64,000 nucleotides of DNA from Kitasatospora sp. NBC_00374 (GCF_041434935.1 NZ_CP107964.1:5997001-6061000); one strand, 5' to 3'; numbered from the stretch's first letter, positions 25,682 to 35,569 are shown. The notes: generated by a model from the sequence alone, not told the origin. Translations and numbers: made by a program.

Positions 25682-26835
25682 CCACCGAGGTGACCACTGC
25701 CGGTCTGCCCGCCCAGGGCTCGGCCCCCCGCTGGACGGCCGAGGTCCGCCGGGCGGACGACACCCTCGACCGGCTCACCGAGGAGTGGGACGCGCTGGCG
25801 GCGCGCTGCCGCACGGCGACGTCCTTCCAGGCCGCCGGCTGGCTGGCCTCCTGGTGGCGGCAGTACGGGCGGCCCGGCCGCCTGGTGGTGGTGCTGGTCC
25901 GCCGGGACGGCCGGCTGGTCGCCGCCGCGGCCCTGCAGCGTCGCGGCCGGTTCGGCGGGCTGACCAACCTCGGCGGCGGCCTGGTGGACTTCACCGACGT
26001 GCTGCTCGACGACGCCTGCGCCGACCGCGCCGCCGCCGAGCTGGCGGCCGCCCTGCCGCTGCGCCGTCCCTGGCACAGCCTGGAGCTGCGCGAGGTCCGC
26101 CCGGACGCCGCCGTCCAGCAGCTGTTCGGAGCCTGGCGCGGCCGCCGGTACCGGTTCGAGGACTCGCTCTGCCAGTACCTGCCCGCGGTGCCGATGGAGG
26201 AGCTGCTGAAGCGTCTGCCCGGCAAGACCGCCCAGCGCAGCCGGGTCAAGCAGCGCAAGATCGCCGAGGCCGGGGTGGTGGTCAGGTCGACCGCGCCCGA
26301 GGAGGTGCCGGAGGCCGTCCGGGAACTGCTGCGGCTGCACGTCCTGCAGTGGCAGGACCGCGGCGTCACCCCCGAGCACCGCACCGAGCGCTTCGCCGCC
26401 CACCTGACCGACTCCACCACCGCCCTGGTGGCCGGCGGCCGGGCCGCCATACACCGCTACTGGCTGGACGGCGAACTGGTCGCGGTCAACCTGCTGGTGC
26501 TCTGCCCGTCCTTCGGCGGCCTCTACATGTACGGCGCGCACCCGGCGCTGCGCGAGCGGCTGGACATCGCCGGGCTGCTCTTCGGGGTCGCGCTGGACGA
26601 GGTCAGGGCGGCGGGCATCCCGGTGCTCAGCCTGCTGCGCGGCCAGGAGCCGTACAAGCAGCGCTGGCGCCCCGACCGACTGCACAACCAGCGCCTGGTG
26701 CTCGGCCCGGGCCGGCTGGCGCCGTTCGCCGCGGCCCGGGCGGGCCGGGTCCGGCTGCGCGGGGTGGCGGTGGGCGTGCTCCGCAGCCGGATGCCGCGGC
26801 TGAAGGCGGCGCTAGTGGCCCGTCGGCTGCGCTGA
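25678..26835 (+). CDS. FemAB/GNAT-type acyltransferase (CelD/BcsL family)
   Basis: 385-residue protein of the GNAT-fold CelD/BcsL (BioF2-like) acetyltransferase group. Recognisable stretches are TATSFQAAGWLASWWRQYG at about 46-64, RLVVVLVRRDGRLVAAAAL, and the C-terminal GNAT half HRYWLDGELVAVNLLVLC with LYMYGAHPALRERLDIAGL. Members of this group are common in exopolysaccharide clusters and are thought to acylate sugars. The ATG overlaps the wzz-like stop (ATGA). Its last 24 bases overlap the 3' end of the convergent GH26 gene. Confidence 0.85.
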
Positions 26836-27936
26836 TGCCGCCTGCCCGGGCGCACTGGGCGTACCGGTCGGCCGGTCGGCCGGTGCGCCCGCCGGTGCGC
26901 CCTGCGAGCCGGACATCAGCTGCCGGAACCTCGCGGCCGATTTCGGGTTCTGGTCGCACTGCCAGAACCCGTGCGGGCAGTAGTCGGTGACGGTCTGGTA
27001 GGCGGTGTCGTGGGTGCGGATCCACTCCACCATCCGCGCCACGAACACCGGGTTGTCGCCGTTGCGGAACAGCCCCCACTCGGGGTAGGAGACCGGCTTG
27101 CCGCGTTTGGCGGCGAACTCGACCTGGTCCTGCAGCCCGTACGGCTCGGTGACGTAGTCGTCGAAGGTGGCGCCGGCCGGCTGGTCGTAGCTGTCCATCC
27201 CGATGATGTCGACCACGTCGTCGCCGGGGTAGCAGTGGGTCCACGGGATCGCGTCCAGGCCGCGGGTGGGGGTGAAGTCGAACGCGAAGTGCTGGCCCGG
27301 TACCGAGCGCATGACCCCGACGATCCGCCGCCAGTAGGCCTTCCAGGCGGTCGGGTCGGGCTTGCAGCGGCCGGTGTAGGTGACGCCGTTCATCTCCCAG
27401 CCGAGGGTGATCACGGTGTCCCCGCCGCCGAGGGCGACCAGCTTCCGGGCCAGCTTGAGGAAGTGCGCGTCGAACTCGCCCTCGTCGCCACGGGCCAGCA
27501 GCTGGGCCACCTCGGCGTCCGGCACGCCGGCCTCGTTGGGCACCAGCATGGGGACGCCGAGCACGAGCCTGCGGGCCGGGTCCGCCTGCCGCCACTGCGA
27601 CCACAGGCCGAGTACCACCGCCTCGCCCTCGATGTCGTTCCACCCGTTGCCGGCCAGGTAGGTGTGGCCGACCTGGATGTTGGCGCCGTTCAGCCAGCGG
27701 GCCATCTCGGCGACGTTCGGGATGTAGGTGTCCCAGGAGCCGACGAAGGCACCGAACGGCACCTCGTGCGGGGCCCGCTCCACCACCGGCCGGGGCGCCG
27801 CGCCGCCCGGCCGGACGGTGTCCGAGGAGAGTGCGGTGTGGCGCTCGGTCTGACTCAGCGGCGTTCCGGACGGGACGCTCGCGGTGGTCACCAGCAGCAG
27901 CGCGGAGGCGGCCAGCGTGAGGCGGCCGAGTCGCAT
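26812..27936 (-). CDS. Secreted GH26-like glycoside hydrolase
   Basis: 374-residue exported hydrolase. A signal peptide (residues 1-21, LTLAASALLLVTTASV) is followed by a TIM-barrel of the GH26 beta-mannanase clan: acid/base Glu181 in LGWEMNG and nucleophile Glu286 in SYPEWG, with FGAFVGSWD and DIIGMDSYDQP as supporting motifs. A low-complexity Pro/Ala tail ends the protein. ATG 27936 has GGAGAG eight bases upstream. Lying convergent to the exopolysaccharide operon and overlapping its end, it may trim or release that polymer, as depolymerases in such loci do; the real substrate is unknown. Confidence 0.88.
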   Translation of the reverse strand: MRLGRLTLAASALLLVTTASVPSGTPLSQTERHTALSSDTVRPGGAAPRPVVERAPHEVPFGAFVGSWDTYIPNVAEMARWLNGANIQVGHTYLAGNGWNDIEGEAVVLGLWSQWRQADPARRLVLGVPMLVPNEAGVPDAEVAQLLARGDEGEFDAHFLKLARKLVALGGGDTVITLGWEMNGVTYTGRCKPDPTAWKAYWRRIVGVMRSVPGQHFAFDFTPTRGLDAIPWTHCYPGDDVVDIIGMDSYDQPAGATFDDYVTEPYGLQDQVEFAAKRGKPVSYPEWGLFRNGDNPVFVARMVEWIRTHDTAYQTVTDYCPHGFWQCDQNPKSAARFRQLMSGSQGAPAGAPADRPTGTPSAPGQAASAQPTGH

Positions 27937-28196
27937 GGGGCTCTCCAGAGGGCGGGGAACGGCTCACCCGACAGTACGGCCACAAGCCGTCAGAAAAGCC
28001 CCATGTCACTCCAAAGTGGCAGTTCGCACTGACGACCGGCGGCGAGCACCGTCGGCCGCCCGCGGCACGGCGTGCACCGCGTCGGGTCTCGGGTCCGGTA
28101 CCCGGTGGTGGACCACGGTCTGCGCTGCGCGGAGGAACCGGGCGTCCAGGCCCCGGGGTTGACCCGGCCGGTGGCCCGCTGCCGGATCCGGTCGTC

Positions 28197-28223
28197 GCCG
28201 ACCGCCGACCGCCGACCGCCGAC
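28197..28223. repeat. GCCGACC heptamer repeat
   Basis: Three perfect GCCGACC units and a partial fourth in the gene-free region. Seven-base units would shift a frame, consistent with noncoding DNA. Confidence 0.85.
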
Positions 28224-28555
28224 GCGGCGTCCAGCGCCCGGGTGGTGTCCGCGTCCGTCAGCTGCGAGGGGCACCCCGGTGTAGCGGTCGGCCGGCAGGT
28301 CCAGTCCCGCCGCGCCGCCACCGACCGTCGGCATCCCGCCGGAAATCCCCCGGGCGGTCCTGAACCTGCGAGGTGCCCAGGGGTGCATCGTCGTCGAACG
28401 GCATCCTGTATCACCTCTGTAACAGTCCGTCCAGCCTGCCGAAGGGCAGATCGGCCTCGGGCCCTGCGCACCGCCCGTTGACAACCGCAGGTGAGCGGCG
28501 GAGTACCGTGGTGCCGCGGGGCCGGCCGCCCGCCCGGGGGCGCGGCCGCGTCGAG

Positions 28556-28584
28556 CTGACGGACATGCGTGCGGGAGGTACGCT
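28556..28584 (+). promoter_or_regulatory. Promoter of beta-propeller-like gene (leaderless)
   Basis: CTGACG (28556-28561), 17-bp spacer, TACGCT (28579-28584), then six bases to GTG 28591. Both hexamers are close to the Streptomyces vegetative consensus TTGACR/TANNNT. Confidence 0.55.
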
Positions 28585-28590
28585 CCGCCC

Positions 28591-29508
28591 GTGTCCTGGA
28601 ATCCGCTGCGCAGCCTCACACCCCGATCGGCTCTGCCCGCCCTCGCCGTCCTGCTGGTCCTCGGCGCGGGCGCGGCCGCGCACGCCAACCGGCCGGTGCC
28701 GTTCGGCGACCGGGTGGCCGAGCCCGGTGGTGCGGACGCCAGCCCGGTGGGTGCGCAGTCGCTGGACACCGGCGGGATGGAGCTCAAGGTCGGGCCCGGC
28801 CTGGAGGCCTACAACCCGGCCACCGGCGAGCACCTGTGGTCCTACCGCCGGGAGGGCGCGACCGCGCTGCACCTGGCGATGGCCGGCGAGAGCGCCGTGG
28901 TGGTCTGGGACGACGGCCTGATCACCTCGGTCCGCCCGAGCGACCACTCGGTCCGCTGGCACCGGGCCGTACCGGGCCTGGCCGACTGGCTGCGCGCCGA
29001 GGGCGAGCCCGGCGCCGCCGACCGGACCGAGACCGACCGCCGAGCGACCGCCGTCAAGCGGGCCGCCGCCGCACTCCAGCCGGCCTCGGTCGCCGAGGCC
29101 TGGGTGGCGATCGTCACCCCCTCGCTGACCATGGGCTTCCGCGACCGCGACGGCGACCTGCGGTTCAACTCGCGCCCGCAGGCCGGCTGCACCTTCGACC
29201 CGCTGCGCGCGGTGCACACCGACGACGCCGTCCTGACCCCGCGCACCTGCACCACCGACGGCCTCGGCCGGGCCCTCCCGGGCGGGATCAGCGTCTTCGA
29301 GCTGGACGGCGGCCAGACCGCCCTGCTCAACGCCGGCCCCGACGTCGCGCTGCGCCGCGTCGACGGCCACCGGGTGACCATCGACGACGGCCCGATCGTG
29401 GGCAGCCACGTCTTCGACACCCGCAAGGGGGCTCCCGAGACGGTCTGCGGTGCCACCGGTGCGCCGTTCGCCGCCGTCCCGGCCAAGGACGCCTGCCCCA
29501 GGCCCTGA
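28591..29508 (+). CDS. Membrane-anchored or secreted beta-propeller-like protein
   Basis: 305-residue protein with an N-terminal hydrophobic segment (LPALAVLLVLGAGAAAHA, about residues 15-32) that could be a signal anchor. The rest resembles PQQ/WD-type repeat blades: GLEAYNPATGEHLWSYRREG, SAVVVWDDGLITSVRPSDHSVRWHRA and similar. Three Cys pairs lie in the C-terminal half (GCTFDP, RTCTTDG, TVCGATG). No catalytic motif is seen; a family-level name beyond PQQ-binding-like is not justified. GTG 28591 follows a leaderless-type promoter. Confidence 0.7.
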   Translation: MSWNPLRSLTPRSALPALAVLLVLGAGAAAHANRPVPFGDRVAEPGGADASPVGAQSLDTGGMELKVGPGLEAYNPATGEHLWSYRREGATALHLAMAGESAVVVWDDGLITSVRPSDHSVRWHRAVPGLADWLRAEGEPGAADRTETDRRATAVKRAAAALQPASVAEAWVAIVTPSLTMGFRDRDGDLRFNSRPQAGCTFDPLRAVHTDDAVLTPRTCTTDGLGRALPGGISVFELDGGQTALLNAGPDVALRRVDGHRVTIDDGPIVGSHVFDTRKGAPETVCGATGAPFAAVPAKDACPRP

Positions 29509-29574
29509 ACCCCGGCCCTGCACGTCCGGCGTACGTCCGGCCCTCAACTCCCGGCCCTGACCCCCGGCTCTGAG

Positions 29575-29604
29575 CCCCCGGCACCGGCCGGTGCCCGCCG
29601 GGGG
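29575..29604. terminator. Hairpin terminator
   Basis: CCCCCGGC (29575-29582) pairs with GCCGGGGG (29597-29604) around an inner self-complementary segment. It lies 67 bp after the beta-propeller-like gene and 40 bp before the ABC-F promoter. Confidence 0.65.
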
Positions 29605-29643
29605 CCGCTCACGCTCTCCTCCGGGGCCCGCGGCGGGGCCCGG

Positions 29644-29649
29644 TAGACT
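29644..29649 (+). promoter_or_regulatory. -10 element of ABC-F leader transcript
   Basis: TAGACT followed by six bases and the ATG of a seven-codon ORF, so that ORF would be at the very 5' end of the mRNA. Confidence 0.5.
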
Positions 29650-29655
29650 GTCGGC

Positions 29656-29679
29656 ATGGCTGTTCTCCTCGGGCATTAG
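29656..29679 (+). CDS. Seven-residue leader peptide MAVLLGH
   Basis: ATG GCT GTT CTC CTC GGG CAT TAG. It is placed six bases after a TAGACT -10 and eight bases before a GC-rich hairpin, upstream of an ABC-F gene. This is the arrangement expected for translation-dependent attenuation, where ribosome stalling changes downstream folding. The peptide function is inference. Confidence 0.5.
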   Translation: MAVLLGH

Positions 29680-29686
29680 CGCCACC

Positions 29687-29713
29687 CGGCCGGGCCCTCG
29701 ACGGGCCGGGCCG
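29687..29713 (+). terminator. Candidate attenuator hairpin in ABC-F leader
   Basis: Arms 29687-29697 and 29703-29713 pair at 10 of 11 positions around a 5-base loop, all G-C. It starts eight bases after the leader-peptide stop and is followed by a C-rich tract rather than a U run, so termination strength is uncertain. Confidence 0.5.
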
Positions 29714-29786
29714 CCGATCGCGTGTGTCGCCCCCCCTTCCCGCCCGGCCGCCGAGCCATGCCCACGTCTCAGGAGTATTCCCAGCC

Positions 29787-31385
<1,599 letters not shown>

Positions 31386-31772
31386 GCCTGCGCCCGAGCC
31401 TGTGCCCGGTCCTGTGCCGTCCGGTGAGGCTCCGCCGCTCGGGCGGGGACCAGGGGCCGGGTAGACGCCGGATCCGCTGTCCGGCTGAGAAAAACTCAGC
31501 TTCGGTGATCCCCGGGAATCCCAGAGCCGGGGATTCCGTTTGACCCAGCCCCGCCGTGGTTTGCGGCGGGGCTGCCCGTTCTGATCAGCAGATTCATCGC
31601 CGGAGACGCGGAATGCGGGGGGCGCGTGCACCCTGTGTGAGCGCCCTTGTGCGGAGCGAGCACCACCGGCAGACTGCGCTTTCCCGGTATCGACCTTGTC
31701 GAATGGGTGGCCAGGAGCCTGGCTATGGGTGATCATGGGAATCTGACCGAGCACAGCTACGAGGAGGCACGG
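31386..31772. other. Intergenic region with two hairpins
   Basis: 387 bp. It contains a hairpin ATCCCCGG/CCGGGGAT (31508-31534), the strong terminator at 31546-31574, and an open frame from 31647 that joins the HTH gene but lacks a ribosome site at its own start. No other gene seen. Confidence 0.5.
31546..31574 (+). terminator. Terminator after ABC-F gene
   Basis: Perfect 11-bp stem CAGCCCCGCCG / CGGCGGGGCTG around a 7-base loop TGGTTTG, 161 bp after the stop. Confidence 0.75.
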
Positions 31773-32006
31773 GTGGCCGAGACTCTGAAAAAGGGCAGCC
31801 GGGTGACAGGTGCCGCGCGTGAGAAGCTCGCGGCCGATCTGAAGAAGAAGTACGACTCCGGGGCGAGCATTCGCGCGCTGGCGGAGGAGACGGGCCGCTC
31901 CTACGGCTTCGTGCACCGCATGCTGAGTGAGTCCGGGGTCAATCTCCGCGGCCGCGGCGGTGCGACGCGTGGCAAGAGCAAGGCTACTGCCGCTGCGGGT
32001 TCCTGA
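31773..32006 (+). CDS. Small helix-turn-helix protein
   Basis: 77-residue basic protein of a conserved actinobacterial HTH family. The N terminus is rich in Lys (LKKGSRVTGAAREKL), then an HTH with IRALAEETGRSYGFVHRMLS, then a Gly/Arg/Lys tail. The size and charge fit a DNA-binding regulator. I chose GTG 31773, which has GGAGG six bases upstream; the frame is open to 31647 (119 residues) but no ribosome site supports that. It is monocistronic. Its targets are unknown. Confidence 0.82.
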   Translation: MAETLKKGSRVTGAAREKLAADLKKKYDSGASIRALAEETGRSYGFVHRMLSESGVNLRGRGGATRGKSKATAAAGS

Positions 32007-32205
32007 CTCTCCATCACATCAGCCGGCGGCTTTTGCCCGGGTCGCCGCTCCGGCACTGCGCGTATGGGCGCGGCACACAGCAGAACGCGCAGTCGACAGT
32101 TCCAGACGCATCGGCGGACGGGTTTCCCGGGCCGCCGATCGTCGTTTTCCGGACCCCTCGCGAAGTCGGCCCTGTCGGCCCGTCCGGCACTTTGTTACTC
32201 TCCAG

Positions 32206-32211
32206 TAGGTT
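32206..32211 (+). promoter_or_regulatory. -10 element of enoyl-CoA hydratase gene
   Basis: TAGGTT, with transcription expected near 32218 and the start codon at 32240 after GGAGG. The -35 side shows TTGTTA only five bases away, so the -35 is not assigned. Confidence 0.35.
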
Positions 32212-32239
32212 AATTGCCCCTTTGCTGGAGGTACCCCCT

Positions 32240-33046
32240 ATGACCGCGCCCGCAGCCCACCCCGACTCGCAGCAGTGGGAAGAGGACGGCGTCCGCCTGG
32301 AGCTCGACGGCGAGCTGGCTCTGGTGACGCTCTGTCACGCCAAACGGCGTAACGCCCAGAGCCCCGCGATGTGGCGGGCACTCGCCGCGGTCGGCCGGAG
32401 CCTGCCCGGCACCGTTCGGGTGGTGCTGCTGCGCGCCGAGGGGGTCTCCTTCTCCGCCGGGCTCGACCGGGCGATGTTCACCCCCGAGGGGATCCCCGGC
32501 GAGCGCACCTTCCTCCAGCTGGCCGCCGCGGAGGACAAGGACCTGGACGAGGCCATCGCCGGCTACCAGGAGGCCTTCACCTGGTGGCGCCGCCCCGACC
32601 TGGTCAGCATCGCCGCCGTCCAGGGCCACGCCGTCGGCGCCGGCTTCCAGCTCGCCCTCGGCTGCGACCTCCGGGTGGTCGCCGAGGACGTCCAGTTCGC
32701 CATGAAGGAGACCTCGCTCGGCCTCGTCCCCGACCTGGCCGGTACCAAGCCGCTCACCGAACTCGTCGGCTTCGCACGGGCGTTGGAGATCTGCGCGACC
32801 GGCCGCTGGGTGGGTGCGGAGGAGGCCGTGGCCACCGGCCTGGCGAACATCGCGGTGCCGGCCGCCGAGCTGGACGAGGCCGCCCGGGATCTGGCCGCGG
32901 CCCTGCTCGCCGCCCCGCGCAGCGCGGTGACCGAGACCAAGGCGCTGCTCCAGGGCGCCGCCGGCCGCTCGTACGAGGAGCAGCGGGCCGCCGAGCGGGC
33001 GGCCCAGGCCCGTCGGCTGCGCGACCTGGCCGGCCTCGGCGACTGA
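32240..33046 (+). CDS. Enoyl-CoA hydratase/isomerase family protein
   Basis: 268-residue crotonase-fold protein. Oxyanion-hole segments are visible: FSAGLDRAMF (first) and QGHAVGAGFQLALGCDLRV (second), followed by MKETSLGLVPDLAGTKPL. The canonical hydratase Glu pair is not clear: the position after GAGFQLALGCD is ETSLGLVPD, which keeps one acidic residue (Glu of KETSLG) and an Asp in VPD. Reaction is probably hydration or isomerisation of an acyl-CoA but cannot be fixed. ATG 32240 has GGAGG nine bases upstream. Confidence 0.9.
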   Translation: MTAPAAHPDSQQWEEDGVRLELDGELALVTLCHAKRRNAQSPAMWRALAAVGRSLPGTVRVVLLRAEGVSFSAGLDRAMFTPEGIPGERTFLQLAAAEDKDLDEAIAGYQEAFTWWRRPDLVSIAAVQGHAVGAGFQLALGCDLRVVAEDVQFAMKETSLGLVPDLAGTKPLTELVGFARALEICATGRWVGAEEAVATGLANIAVPAAELDEAARDLAAALLAAPRSAVTETKALLQGAAGRSYEEQRAAERAAQARRLRDLAGLGD

Positions 33047-33066
33047 GGCCGACCCCGCGGACGTCC

Positions 33067-33102
33067 GGGCCCTGCCCCCTGCTCGACCGGGGGGTGGGGC
33101 CC
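33067..33102 (+). terminator. Terminator after enoyl-CoA hydratase
   Basis: Arms 33067-33079 and 33090-33102 pair over 13 positions including two G-U pairs, loop 10 bases, 20 bp after the stop. Confidence 0.65.
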
Positions 33103-33213
33103 GAGCCGTTCCAGGGCTGTCCGGGGCTGCGTGCGACGCGCGGGGGTGAGGGCGAAATGTCATCGTTGAGACCGATGTGCGATATAGCTGGATCGCGACC
33201 CCAGGAGACCGCC

Positions 33214-33696
33214 ATGCCGCAGACCCCGACCCCCGCCGACCTCCAGAAGAGCGCCCCCGAGCACGGCACCGGCCGCACCGTGACGACCGAGCGGGGCCGT
33301 ACGGCACTGGCCGTCGGCGTGGTCGAGAAGATCGCCGGGATGGCCGCCCGGGAGGTCGCCGGCATCCATGCGCTCGGCTCCGGCTTCTCGCGGACCTTCA
33401 GCGCGATGCGGGACCGCGTCCCCGGCGGGAAGTCGAGCATCGGCCGCGGGATCAAGGCGGAGGTCGGCGAGCGGCAGACGGCGATCGACATCGCCCTGGT
33501 GGTCGAGTACGGGGTGGTCATCCCCCGACTGGCGGCCGAGGTGCGGGAGAACATCATCGCGGCCGTGGAGCGGATGACCGGCCTGGAGGTGGTCGAGGTC
33601 AACATCGCCGTCAACGACGTCCACCTGCCCGACGAGCCGGACGAGGCCGAGGAGGAGGAGACCGTCTCCTCCGTCAGTCGCCCCCGGGTCCAGTAG
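33214..33696 (+). CDS. Asp23/Gls24 family envelope stress protein
   Basis: 160-residue Asp23 (alkaline-shock) domain protein. The core is VGVVEKIAGMAAREVAGIHAL, then IDIALVVEYGVVIPRLAAEVRENI and LEVVEVNIAVNDVHLPDE, all family hallmarks. The C terminus is an acidic run (DEPDEAEEEE). In firmicutes Asp23 is tethered to the membrane by AmaP; here an AmaP-like gene closes the same operon. ATG 33214 has AGGAG six bases upstream. First of five genes that run with 24-bp spacing or overlaps. Confidence 0.93.
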   Translation: MPQTPTPADLQKSAPEHGTGRTVTTERGRTALAVGVVEKIAGMAAREVAGIHALGSGFSRTFSAMRDRVPGGKSSIGRGIKAEVGERQTAIDIALVVEYGVVIPRLAAEVRENIIAAVERMTGLEVVEVNIAVNDVHLPDEPDEAEEEETVSSVSRPRVQ

Positions 33697-33720
33697 GACC
33701 CGTCAGACGAGGAGAACCGG

Positions 33721-33912
33721 ATGAATCTGGCGTTGGCGGGCATGCTGGCGGGGATGGCCCTGGGCTTCGCCGGATACTTCGGCGGCTTCGCCGCCTTTCT
33801 GCTGGTCGCGGCCCTGGGGGTGGTCGGCTTCGTGGTCGGCCGGGTGCTGGAGGGCGACCTGGACCTGAGTGATCTCGGTGACCTGCTGCGCAGCCGCGAC
33901 CGGCGGCGCTGA
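33721..33912 (+). CDS. Small membrane protein of Asp23 operon
   Basis: 63-residue protein with two close hydrophobic segments (LALAGMLAGMALGFAGYFGG and FAAFLLVAALGVVGFVVGRVL) and a charged C terminus with DLDLSDLGDLLRSRD. It resembles DUF2273-type small proteins of firmicute Asp23 operons in size and position. ATG 33721 has GAGGAG about seven bases upstream. Confidence 0.85.
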   Translation: MNLALAGMLAGMALGFAGYFGGFAAFLLVAALGVVGFVVGRVLEGDLDLSDLGDLLRSRDRRR

Positions 33913-34265
33913 TGTCCACGCCGACCTCGTCCGGCGCCCTGCCGGTGCCCGCTCGGAGAGGTGAACTGCGGATCGCCGACCGGGTGTTCGTCCGGATCGC
34001 CACGCAGGCGGTGCAGCGGGAACTGGCCGGGCACTGGGCCGGCCGGCCCGAGCGCGGCGCCCCGCCCCGGGTCTCGGTCCAGATCCTGCACGGTACGGCG
34101 CGGCTCACCCTGCATCTGGAACTGCCCTTTCCGGCCGACCTGGCGGCCCTCGCCCGCGCCGCCCGGGACGCGGCGGCCGCGCAGGTCTCCGGGCTGACCG
34201 GGACGCCGGTGGGCGAGGTCACCGTGCTGGTCGAGCGGCTGCTGTCGGCGGGGGGCGGCCGGTGA
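33912..34265 (+). CDS. Second Asp23/Gls24-like protein
   Basis: 117-residue soluble protein with a divergent Asp23 fold: ELRIADRVFVRIATQAVQREL, then PRVSVQILHGTARLTLHLELPFPADL and VGEVTVLVERLL. No membrane segment. Its ATG overlaps the stop of the small membrane protein (TGATG). It likely partners the first Asp23 protein at the membrane. Confidence 0.8.
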   Translation: MSTPTSSGALPVPARRGELRIADRVFVRIATQAVQRELAGHWAGRPERGAPPRVSVQILHGTARLTLHLELPFPADLAALARAARDAAAAQVSGLTGTPVGEVTVLVERLLSAGGGR

Positions 34266-34933
34266 GCCCCGAGGAGCGACCGGCCGAGACGCCGCCCGCG
34301 GAGACCCGGCCCGCCGAGGAGCTGCCGGACGAGCGGCGGCCGAAGATCACCGCTCCGCGCTCGCCGCGGACTGCCCTCACCTTCGTCGTGGTGGTGGCCG
34401 TCCTGGTGCTGGCCGGCGCACTGCTCTACGACGTGATCGCGGTCCGTACCGGTCACCGGGCCAGGCCCTGGCGGGCCCGGGTGGCCCGGGAGCTGGCCGA
34501 CCGGCAGCTGGACGACACCTGGGTGCTTGTCGGCGCGGGGGTCGCGGTGCTGCTGGGGCTGCTGCTGCTCTGGCAGGCCTTCGCGGCCGGGGAACGGCGC
34601 TGGCTGCCGCTGCGGGTGCCGGGCGCGCTGATCGACCGTTCCGGGGTGGCCGCGCTGATCTCGGACCGGGCGGCCGAGCTGCCCCAGGTGCAGGCCGTCC
34701 AGGTCCGGGTCGGCCGCGGCCGCACGCGCGTGCGGATCACCGGAGCGGCGGATCCGGTGGGCGTCCAGAAGGCGCTGCGGGCGGAACTGGCCCGGATCCC
34801 GCTGGCGGAGCCCAACCGGCTCGACGTCCGTACCCGGGGGCCCCGCCCGTACCACCCGCACGCCGTGGACCGGCCGTACACCGTGGACCAGCCGCAGACC
34901 GGGGAGCAGTCGCACCAGGAGGCCCGACCGTGA
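34262..34933 (+). CDS. DUF6286-type membrane protein
   Basis: 223-residue protein. A long acidic/proline N terminus precedes two membrane segments (FVVVVAVLVLAGALLYDVIAV, about 43-63, and WVLVGAGVAVLLGLLLLW, about 87-104); the C-terminal domain from about 120 has an Asp23-like strand pattern (VQAVQVRVGRGRTRVRITG). The two-helix plus soluble-domain layout mirrors AmaP. GTG start overlaps the previous stop (GTGA). Confidence 0.85.
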   Translation: MSPEERPAETPPAETRPAEELPDERRPKITAPRSPRTALTFVVVVAVLVLAGALLYDVIAVRTGHRARPWRARVARELADRQLDDTWVLVGAGVAVLLGLLLLWQAFAAGERRWLPLRVPGALIDRSGVAALISDRAAELPQVQAVQVRVGRGRTRVRITGAADPVGVQKALRAELARIPLAEPNRLDVRTRGPRPYHPHAVDRPYTVDQPQTGEQSHQEARP

Positions 34934-35562
34934 GCCGAACCGCCGTGAACCGGACCGTGCTGGCCGTGGTCGGGGTGCTGTTGCTGGCCGGTGGACTGCT
35001 GGTGCTGGCCGGGGGCCTGGACCTGTACGCCCGGGTCCACCTCTCGATGCCGCGGCGGTGGCCGTACCTCACCCCGGACCACCCGCTGCTCGGCGAGGCC
35101 GCCCGGACCCGCTGGGTGCACCGGGCCTGGTGGTGGCCGGTCGCGATCGCCGTTCCCGCGGTGATCGTCGCCGGTGCCCTGGCGTGGCTGTTCACGCAGC
35201 TGCGGCGGACCGGGCCGGGCTCGCTGGAGCTGGCCCCGCCCGCCGCCGCGACGACGGTACGGGTGCGCGGTCGCGCGGTCGAGGACGCGCTGGAGACCGG
35301 TACGGTCGCGCTGCCCGGGGTCGAGCGGGTCACCGTCCGGCTGGTGGGCCGCCGCCGCGGGCGGCCGGTGGTGGTCCGGGCGGCGGTCCGGCTGAAGGCG
35401 GGCGGGGCCCCGGGCGCCCTGCTGACGGACTACTCGGCCGGCCCGCTGGCCCAGGTGCGCAGCAGTCTGGGGCTGGCGGACCTGCGCTCCGAGCTGCGGC
35501 TGCGGGTCGCGGGCCGGCGTCCGGCCCGCACCCGCGGCCGTCGCAGCCCCCGGGTGACCTGA
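34930..35562 (+). CDS. amaP: AmaP-like alkaline-shock membrane anchor
   Basis: 210-residue protein with the AmaP layout: two N-terminal helices (TVLAVVGVLLLAGGLLVLAGG and WWWPVAIAVPAVIVAGALAWLF) followed by a cytoplasmic domain (GVERVTVRLVGRRRGRPVVVRAAV). AmaP recruits Asp23 to the membrane in staphylococci. GTG start overlaps the preceding stop. It ends the operon, only 7 bp from the convergent SDR gene, with no terminator between them. Confidence 0.85.
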   Translation: MSRTAVNRTVLAVVGVLLLAGGLLVLAGGLDLYARVHLSMPRRWPYLTPDHPLLGEAARTRWVHRAWWWPVAIAVPAVIVAGALAWLFTQLRRTGPGSLELAPPAAATTVRVRGRAVEDALETGTVALPGVERVTVRLVGRRRGRPVVVRAAVRLKAGGAPGALLTDYSAGPLAQVRSSLGLADLRSELRLRVAGRRPARTRGRRSPRVT

Positions 35563-35569
35563 CGGAAGG

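Larger units (their letters stand above)
27937..28590. other. 654-bp gene-free region
   Basis: No ORF with convincing codon bias on either strand. It contains a heptamer repeat (28197-28223), a TTGACA at 28478-28483 without a well-placed -10, and the promoter of the next gene (28556-28584). The leaders of the divergent GH26 and beta-propeller genes account for only part of it. Confidence 0.5.

Noticed and set aside
28411..29685. Minus-strand ORF of 424 codons
   Set aside because: Antisense shadow of the beta-propeller-like gene extending over its promoter.
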